Program-made: the position numbers and the translations under genes | Notes under the pieces: generated by a model | What the model saw: only the letters and a program-made list of their open reading frames with translations | The model's database searches: none | What the model was told of the DNA's origin: nothing | Assembly (NCBI GenBank): GCA_016212345.1 | Contig: JACRGM010000200.1 | Location: forward strand, 1 to 5,778 | Length of the DNA: 5,778 nt | Source: Nitrospinota bacterium | GTDB taxonomy: Bacteria; Nitrospinota; Nitrospinia; SZUA-224 | Reading direction: 5' to 3' | Shown: in pieces, positions 1 through 3,709 of the stretch | How positions within the stretch are numbered: position 1 is the stretch's first letter | How the letters are laid out: each line of letters opens with the position of its first letter

Positions 1-7
1 GGTTTCC

Positions 8-247
8 ATGCATGAAAAGGATATCAAAAGGATAGTGAAAAAGCAACTAAAGAAAAATTTTCCTAGCTGGAAAAGGATTCCAAAGAAAAAGAAGAAAGCC
101 CTTGCAAAGCAGGTATTAGAAGAAGTCGTAAGGAATTATTCCTGGTGTCCCCAAATAGCTGTAAGGCTTTTGACCAGAAGGTTTGGGTTATCGCTAAACA
201 TAACAAATGACAAAAAGATACGCAATAACAAAGAGTTACCAAAATGA
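8..247 (+). pseudogene. Short lysine-rich ORF, possible truncated transposase N-terminus
   Basis: This is a 79-codon frame starting at ATG 8 (MHEKDIKRIVKKQLKK...). Residues 1-42 are strongly basic and helix-like (KRIVKKQLKKNFPSWKRIPK, then KKKKALAKQVLEEVV). That pattern is reminiscent, from memory only, of the N-terminal segment of some insertion-sequence transposases. From about residue 43 (nt 134) onward the frame is encoded by the left arm of an inverted repeat that also occurs at 437-533. The last 37 residues are therefore repeat DNA read by chance rather than the native protein. I read this as the 5' stump of a gene cut off by a repeat or rearrangement. No ribosome binding site can be judged because only 7 bases precede the ATG. 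A genuine small DNA-binding protein is an alternative. The family assignment is uncertain. Confidence 0.4.
134..231. repeat. Left arm of a ~98-bp inverted repeat
   Basis: The reverse complement of this stretch matches 437-533 closely. Conserved blocks are TTGTTATTGC, CTTTT(T/C)GTCATTTGTTA and the long identical core AGCTATTTGGGGACACCAGG followed by AA. The middle of the arm is more diverged. The similarity starts right where the upstream lysine-rich frame stops looking protein-like. Confidence 0.8.
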
Positions 248-436
248 ATTCCTTTAAAATTATATCTATGGCCCCCAAAATGTATAATATACTGTACGCT
301 ATAATAATTTTTTTGAAGATAATTTGATATAAAAATGTTCATTTTGTTATCCATGATTTATTAAAAGCATACACCATATTACACACTTTTGGGAACTTAA
401 ATTCAATTTTAAAATTATGTTTATATACATAAACCA
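232..436. other. AT-rich spacer between the inverted arms, no gene seen
   Basis: About 205 bp of very AT-rich DNA separates the two arms. Frames here are short and have no recognisable protein features. A self-complementary AATTTTAAAATT-like stretch lies near 405-416 and a related TTTAAAATTATAT near 253-265, but I see no convincing hairpin, tRNA or other RNA gene. The spacer could be the body of a non-autonomous (MITE-like) element or simply the space between two independent repeat copies. Confidence 0.5.
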
Positions 437-533
437 TTGTTATTGCATAGCTTTTCGTCATTTGTTAGATTTAAAACTAAACTAAAACCTTTTATGAGTC
501 CCTTGCAGCTATTTGGGGACACCAGGAAAAATT
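437..533. repeat. Right arm of a ~98-bp inverted repeat
   Basis: This is the inverted partner of 134-231, described there. Its outer end (CACCAGGAAAAATT) is 3 bp from the -35 box of the toxin-antitoxin promoter, so the element edge and the operon edge almost coincide. A longer in-frame extension of the antitoxin ORF runs back through this arm to 437, but that extension is repeat DNA and is not taken as coding. Confidence 0.8.
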
Positions 534-536
534 TTG

Positions 537-565
537 TTGACAAAGTATTCTTTCTGGGGTATTTT
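537..565 (+). promoter_or_regulatory. Sigma-70-type promoter for the toxin-antitoxin pair
   Basis: A perfect -35 hexamer TTGACA (537-542) is followed by exactly 17 bp and a -10 candidate TATTTT (560-565). Transcription would begin about 6-8 bp downstream, at 571-573. That is the antitoxin ATG itself, so the mRNA may be leaderless. No good Shine-Dalgarno sequence precedes the ATG (only GGGG at 556-559, 12 bp away and inside the promoter spacer), which fits. RHH antitoxins usually repress their own promoter, but I see no clear operator palindrome here. Confidence 0.6.
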
Positions 566-571
566 TGTAGT

Positions 572-802
572 ATGAAAGTCAAGACATCTATAACCTTGTC
601 TGAAGATTTGCTGAAAGCGATCGACGAATATACAGGGGAATACAAAAACCGGTCCGAATTCATCGAAGATGCTGTCCGGGCTTTTATTATACAATTGATC
701 CGCAGGCAGCAAGATGTCAGAGACCTTGAGATTATCAATCAGCATGCGGATTATCTAAACCGAGAAGCAGCGGATGTTCTTACCTATCAGGTCGATCTGT
801 GA
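572..802 (+). CDS. Ribbon-helix-helix (CopG/MetJ-type) antitoxin
   Basis: This 76-residue protein would neutralise the neighbouring MazF-type toxin and bind its own promoter. Residues 2-10 (KVKTSITLS) form the DNA-contacting beta strand of the ribbon-helix-helix fold. Residues 11-20 (EDLLKAIDEY) form the first helix, NRS at 27-29 the turn, and residues 30-44 the second helix. The acidic/polar tail (DLEIINQHADYLNREAADVL, 49-68) would be the toxin-binding part. I chose ATG 572 because it gives a standard antitoxin length and begins exactly at the beta strand. The frame stays open back to 437, but that part is inverted-repeat DNA. The stop overlaps the toxin start (GTGA at 799-802), so the two genes are translationally coupled. 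The pairing of an RHH antitoxin with a MazF toxin is common. The exact subfamily name is not certain. Confidence 0.9.
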   Translation: MKVKTSITLSEDLLKAIDEYTGEYKNRSEFIEDAVRAFIIQLIRRQQDVRDLEIINQHADYLNREAADVLTYQVDL

Positions 803-1137
803 AACGTGGTGAATTGTATCGTGTTGCTAACCCTTCAGCCAAGGATCCCAAAAAATCCAGAGTCTTTGTTGTTGTAAGCCGTCAAGTTCTCATCGATTCT
901 CGCTTTTCCACAGTCATTTGTGCCCCGATTTATTCAACTCATGACGGTCTTTCCACTCAAGTAATGGTTGGTATGGATGAGGGATTGAAGCACGAGAGCA
1001 GTCTTCACTGCGATGAGCTTGTGAGTATGCCTAAGTCGCTTCTGACCAACTTTGTCGGATCGCTCTCTCCACAAAAAACCGAAGAGCTTAATAGGGCTCT
1101 AAGTATAGCCTTGGATATTCGGGATTTAAAGGGCTAA
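799..1137 (+). CDS. MazF/PemK-family mRNA interferase toxin
   Basis: This 112-residue protein has the usual size of the MazF/PemK family, whose members are ribosome-independent endoribonucleases that cut mRNA at short motifs and are held inactive by the antitoxin. Family landmarks are visible: RGELY at 3-7 on the first strand, KKSRVFVVVS at 18-27 with the likely catalytic arginine R21, APIYST at 42-47, GLSTQV at 50-55, GLKHESSLHCDEL at 62-74, and the C-terminal GSLS at 87-90 before the last helix. The active-site Thr of classical MazF (PITS) appears as Tyr45, with S46 and T47 next to it. To my recollection this form is typical of the RHH-paired branch. The start is GTG 799, inside the antitoxin stop, with AGGT at 789-792 as a modest ribosome binding site. 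All expected segments are present, so it looks intact. The stop lies within the attC-like site. Confidence 0.92.
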   Translation: MKRGELYRVANPSAKDPKKSRVFVVVSRQVLIDSRFSTVICAPIYSTHDGLSTQVMVGMDEGLKHESSLHCDELVSMPKSLLTNFVGSLSPQKTEELNRALSIALDIRDLKG

Positions 1138-1224
1138 CCAGTCAGTCCAGCCGTCGCCGTGGAGCGTGGTTTGCTTTTTCTGGAGGGTTGGGGCGGTCGG
1201 CGCGGCTGACTTCCGTCGTTAGGC
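1132..1224 (+). other. attC-like integron recombination site
   Basis: This is a GC-rich 93-bp imperfect palindrome in AT-rich surroundings. The R'' box GGCTAAC (1132-1138) pairs with the R' box GTTAGGC (1218-1224) at 6 of 7 positions, and R' fits the GTTRRRY consensus. Inside, 1145-1159 (GTC-C-AGCCG-T-CGCCG) pairs with 1198-1210 (CGGCGCGGCTGAC) over 13 bp, leaving C1148 and T1154 unpaired. These match the extrahelical bases that set attC strand choice. A variable loop (1160-1197) lies between. Size, order of boxes and bulges on one arm all match attC architecture. A gene stop lies in the left box and a new ATG lies 13 bp after the right box, as in cassette arrays. A transcription terminator is a less likely reading because no T-run follows. 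Confidence 0.75.
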
Positions 1225-1237
1225 GGTTGAAAATTAG

Positions 1238-1351
1238 ATGAAATTTATCGTAGAGTTAAAACCTAAAGCCGAGAAGGATTTGAAAGATATGGACAGAAGC
1301 AGTTTAAAGGTCTGTATATGCGTCCAGCAGAGAGTAGAGAGGTCTTTGTGA
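1238..1351 (+). pseudogene. 5' fragment of a RelE/ParE-type toxin gene
   Basis: ATG 1238 opens a 37-codon frame. Its start (MKFIVELKPKAEKDLKDMDR) is the typical N-terminal strand and helix of RelE/ParE-superfamily toxins, which normally run to about 85-100 residues. After about codon 20 the resemblance stops. The DNA becomes an ATP sulfurylase fragment in another frame, and a stop follows at 1349-1351. AGGCGG (1221-1226) could serve as the ribosome binding site. The position just past the attC-like site suggests the first gene of a second cassette, truncated by rearrangement. The catalytic C-terminal half is missing, so it should be inactive. Confidence 0.6.
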
Positions 1352-1419
1352 AAAAGGGGTGGAGTACAATAGCTGCGTTGCAATTAAGAAACCCTATGCA
1401 TAGATCGCATGAATACCTG
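1288..1419 (+). pseudogene. sat: Internal fragment of ATP sulfurylase (sulfate adenylyltransferase)
   Basis: In the frame of 1288 the DNA reads YGQKQFKGLYMRPAESREVF, then VKKGWSTIAALQLRNPMHRS and HEYL. This carries hallmarks of ATP sulfurylase, which makes adenosine 5'-phosphosulfate from ATP and sulfate: the (R)PAE(S/T)R segment, the GW(K/S)T strand, and the substrate-binding signature QxRNPxHRxHE with its Gln, Arg and two His intact. Only about 44 codons of the usual 380-570 remain. On the left the frame is closed by a stop at 1264-1266 and DNA belonging to the RelE-like fragment. On the right similarity ends after HEYL at 1419, although the frame stays open to the stop at 1477-1479. It is a dead remnant, brought here by recombination. 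Confidence 0.75.
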
Positions 1420-1552
1420 GGTAATAAAAAACCGCTTTTGAATGATAGATTCATAGAAAGAATTATAGGCAGAAAATGAGAATATTTTCAAGCTCAAAAT
1501 CTCAAAAAATTGTCTCTGTGGGGGAAAATCGGGTAGATATTTGGAGGGAGAT
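1420..1552. other. Remnant and convergent intergenic DNA, no clear gene
   Basis: The sat fragment frame continues here as GNKKPLLNDRFIERIIGRK and stops at 1477-1479. This tail does not belong to ATP sulfurylase. It faintly recalls the C-terminal end of REP-associated (Y1) transposases, a weak impression only. From 1480 to 1552 I see no gene. This is where the + strand fragments and the - strand propeller operon converge. A short A/T-rich imperfect inverted repeat (about 1478-1500) could end transcription but is too weak to call a terminator. Confidence 0.4.
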
Positions 1553-3709
1553 TTAAGGCTCTATGACCCTGAATCCATTATGTAATATTCCCACCTCACC
1601 ACCTGGATTTTCAACTATAATATTATACAAACCCTCTGGTAGATTAGGAGGTATTGTAGCAGTTATAGTGGTGGAATCATCTACATTGCTATCTAATAAT
1701 ATAGGGGTCATTATCACCTGAAGGCCTGAATCCCCATCTGCCACATAGGCATAGCTTCCTGAAACATAGACACCCCGGGCCTCACCTGATGTGTAAACAG
1801 AGCCTATTAATACAGGACTAGAGAGATTACTGATATCTACCACTTGTAAACCTGTCCATAATGACCCCTCCCCCTCTGCTATATAGGCATAGCTTCCTGA
1901 AACATAGACATTATAGGCCTCACCTGATATTTCAACAGAGCCTATTATTATAGGATTAAAGGGGGTGCTGATATCTATTATTTGTAAACCTGACCATGAA
2001 CCTGACCATGACCACCCCCCACCTGCCACATATGCATAGCTCCCTGAAACATAGACACCCCGAGTATTTCCTTGGGTGTCAATAGCCCCTATTATTCTAG
2101 GACTGGAGGGGATGTTGATGTCTATTATCTTTAAACCTAACCCCCCATCTGTTACATAGGCATAGCCATCTGAAACATAGATACCCCGGGCCTCACCTGG
2201 TGTATCAACAGAGCCTATAATTTCCGGACTGGACAGTATGCTAATGTCCACCACTCGTAAACCTACTGAAGAGCCATCTATTACATAGGCATAGTTGCCT
2301 GAGACAAACACACCATTTGCGCCCTCTACAGACTCAGAGGGAATATCAACAGAGCCTATTATTGTAGGAGTGTAAGGGGAGGTGATATCTATCACGTATA
2401 AACCTCCACCCCCTACATAGGCATAATTGCCTGAAACATAGACACCATGGGCACCATCCGGTATGTCAACAGAGCCTATTATTGCAGGATTGAAGGGGGT
2501 ACTGATATCTATTACTTGTAAACTTGACACTAAATCTGCCACATAGGCATAGTTGCCGGAGACATAGATATCAATAGCCCAGCCTGGTATATCAACAGAA
2601 CCTATTATTGCAGAGTTGGAAAGGCTGCTGATATCCAGCACTTGTACACCTGAATACCCATCTGCAATATATGCATAGCTCCCTAAAATATAGACATTAT
2701 AGGCATATCCTGGTGTGTCAAAAGAATCTATTATTTTAGGATCAGTCGGGGTGCTGATATCTATCACCTGCAAACCTGACCACCTATCTGCCACATATGC
2801 ATAGCTCCCTGAAACATAAACACCTTGTGCTGCATCTAGTGTATCTACAGAGCCTATTATCCCAGGATTGAAGGGGGTGCTGATATCTATTACTTGTAAA
2901 CTTGACCATGAACCTAACCATGACCCCCCACCTGCCACATATGCATAGCTCCCTGAAACATAGACACCACGAGGCCCACCTGGTGTGTCAACAGAACCTA
3001 TGATTGTAGGGCTGGATGGAATGCTGACATCTATCACCTGTAAACCTACCCCTGTCACATATGCATAGCTCCCTGAAACATAGATACCTATAGCAAATAT
3101 TGTATCATCAAAGCCTATTATTGCAGGATTGGAAGGGAGGTTGATATCTATTACTTGTAACCCTGAGGCCCCATCTGCCACATAGGCGTAGCTCCCTGAA
3201 ACATAGACACCTTGTGCATCATCTGGTGTATCTACAGAGCCTATTATTCTAGGACTATAGGGGATACTGATATCTATCACCTGTAACCCTGAAGCCCCAT
3301 CTGCTACATATGCATAGCTCCCTGAAACATAGATACCTTGTGCATCATCTGGTGTATCTACAGAGCCTATTATTCTAGGACTAGAGGGGATACTGATATC
3401 TATCACCTGTAACCCTGAAGTCCCATCTGCCACATATGCATAGCTCCCTGAAACATAGATACCCTCGGCCTCATCTAGTTCATCAACAGATCCCCTTAAA
3501 AGGAGATTACATGGAAAGAGAGAGACATTTGCACCTTCTTCAAGATTTGAGCCTGTTATGATTACATCGGTTGATATGGTATTCAACCCATTGTTCGGTG
3601 TAATAGAGTCTACCGTTGGTATTAATGCAAGGCTATTTCTATAGTATATAAGCGTGCCAAATACGATTGTTAAAATAACTATTTGGAGCTTATACTTATT
3701 TATGTCCAT
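1553..3709 (-). CDS. Secreted LVIVD-repeat beta-propeller protein inserted in a split TIG domain
   Basis: This is a complete 718-residue protein. Residues 1-28 form a signal peptide or anchor: K5/K7, a hydrophobic stretch 8-23, then RNSLA with a possible cut after A28. Residues 31-68 (PTVDSITPNNGLN, VIITGSNL, GANVSLF) are the first half of an IPT/TIG immunoglobulin-like domain. Residues 69-664 hold 14 repeats of about 42 residues, each with YVSGSYAYVAD, GLQVIDIS and a PxIIGSVDTPG-like strand, matching LVIVD repeats that are predicted to form propeller blades. Fourteen would fit two seven-bladed propellers. Residues 665-718 (STTITATIPP, GLYNIIVENPGG, NGFRVIE) are the second TIG half. The last blade breaks off at LQVI, and a matching strand (RGSVD, 72-76) lies before the first blade, so the ring may close with it. 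ATG 3709 has GGAGGG 6 bp upstream. Role: probable cell-surface or exported protein, ligand unknown. No catalytic motif is seen. Confidence 0.88.
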   Translation of the reverse strand: MDINKYKLQIVILTIVFGTLIYYRNSLALIPTVDSITPNNGLNTISTDVIITGSNLEEGANVSLFPCNLLLRGSVDELDEAEGIYVSGSYAYVADGTSGLQVIDISIPSSPRIIGSVDTPDDAQGIYVSGSYAYVADGASGLQVIDISIPYSPRIIGSVDTPDDAQGVYVSGSYAYVADGASGLQVIDINLPSNPAIIGFDDTIFAIGIYVSGSYAYVTGVGLQVIDVSIPSSPTIIGSVDTPGGPRGVYVSGSYAYVAGGGSWLGSWSSLQVIDISTPFNPGIIGSVDTLDAAQGVYVSGSYAYVADRWSGLQVIDISTPTDPKIIDSFDTPGYAYNVYILGSYAYIADGYSGVQVLDISSLSNSAIIGSVDIPGWAIDIYVSGNYAYVADLVSSLQVIDISTPFNPAIIGSVDIPDGAHGVYVSGNYAYVGGGGLYVIDITSPYTPTIIGSVDIPSESVEGANGVFVSGNYAYVIDGSSVGLRVVDISILSSPEIIGSVDTPGEARGIYVSDGYAYVTDGGLGLKIIDINIPSSPRIIGAIDTQGNTRGVYVSGSYAYVAGGGWSWSGSWSGLQIIDISTPFNPIIIGSVEISGEAYNVYVSGSYAYIAEGEGSLWTGLQVVDISNLSSPVLIGSVYTSGEARGVYVSGSYAYVADGDSGLQVIMTPILLDSNVDDSTTITATIPPNLPEGLYNIIVENPGGEVGILHNGFRVIEP
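1569..1755. repeat. Direct repeat copy 1 (TIG second half of the complete gene)
   Basis: This aligns without gaps to 4177-4363 with about 14 differences in 187 bp, counted by eye. It codes for the end of the last propeller blade and most of the second TIG half. It is much closer to its partner than the remaining propeller DNA is, so it marks recent duplication or gene conversion. Confidence 0.85.
1989..2012. repeat. Tandem 12-bp repeat in a Trp/Ser/Gly loop
   Basis: Two copies of CCTGACCATGA(A/C) lie head to tail and differ at one base. On the - strand they encode GSWSGSW-type residues inside blade 12 and lengthen its loop by four residues per copy. A related pair, less alike (10 of 12), lies at 2900-2923 in blade 5. 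Copy-number slippage explains the loop growth. Confidence 0.75.
2900..2923. repeat. Second tandem 12-bp loop repeat
   Basis: Two diverged 12-bp units (ACTTGACCATGA and ACCTAACCATGA) sit at the equivalent loop of blade 5 and encode part of GGGSWLGSWSS. The position matches that of the repeat at 1989-2012. Confidence 0.6.
3179..3430. repeat. Two nearly identical tandem 126-bp blade units
   Basis: Units 3179-3304 and 3305-3430 are exactly 126 bp each and differ at about 6 positions by eye. They encode the first blades of the complete protein. Such long, close tandem copies show recent blade duplication and would be prone to in-frame gain or loss. Confidence 0.85.

Larger units (their letters stand above)
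534..1218 (+). mobile_element. Probable integron gene cassette carrying the toxin-antitoxin pair
   Basis: Two tightly packed genes with their own promoter are followed directly by an attC-like site whose cut point would be between 1218 and 1219. This is the usual plan of toxin-antitoxin cassettes in chromosomal integrons. The right boundary is supported by the attC structure. The left boundary is a guess: no second attC is recognisable upstream, and the inverted-repeat arm ends at 533. No integrase gene is in the window, so this would be a distal or integrase-less cassette cluster, or a cassette moved elsewhere. Confidence 0.5.
1718..3505 (-). repeat. Array of 14 LVIVD propeller-blade repeats
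   Basis: Each unit is roughly 126 bp (42 codons), ranging from shorter units with a trimmed loop (e.g. YAYVTGVGLQVID, YAYVGGGGLYVID) to longer ones with Trp/Ser/Gly loops. Nearly all length change falls at one place, between YAYVA and LQVID. The core strands stay almost constant. Units near the protein N-terminus are the most alike. Confidence 0.85.

Noticed and set aside
63..354. Open frames on the - strand over the left repeat arm
   Set aside because: They show no protein-like conservation and are hydrophobic, antisense readings of lysine-rich or repeat DNA.
464..470. GTTAGAT as an R' box of an upstream attC
   Set aside because: It fits GTTRRRY, but it lies inside the repeat arm, has no partner box or stem, and the equivalent spot in the other arm differs.
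536..542. GTTGACA as a left cassette boundary
   Set aside because: It breaks the GTTRRRY consensus at two positions and is better explained as the -35 box.
437..571. In-frame N-terminal extension of the antitoxin (45 codons upstream of ATG 572)
   Set aside because: The extension is mostly inverted-repeat DNA, would span the promoter, and does not resemble an antitoxin. ATG 572 begins exactly at the ribbon-helix-helix strand.
421..745. Long open frames on the - strand over the antitoxin
   Set aside because: They run antisense to a well-supported gene, have no family features, and partly read the repeat arm.
1263..1454. A 63-codon - strand frame opposite the sat fragment
   Set aside because: The + strand carries the recognisable ATP sulfurylase signature. 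The - strand product has no features.
1478..1500. Rho-independent terminator between the convergent units
   Set aside because: The inverted repeat is A/T-rich with mismatches and has no GC stem followed by a T-run on either strand.
1718..3505. CRISPR array, suggested by the regular repeats
   Set aside because: Units are about 126 bp, in phase with codons, without spacers, and encode clear propeller blades.
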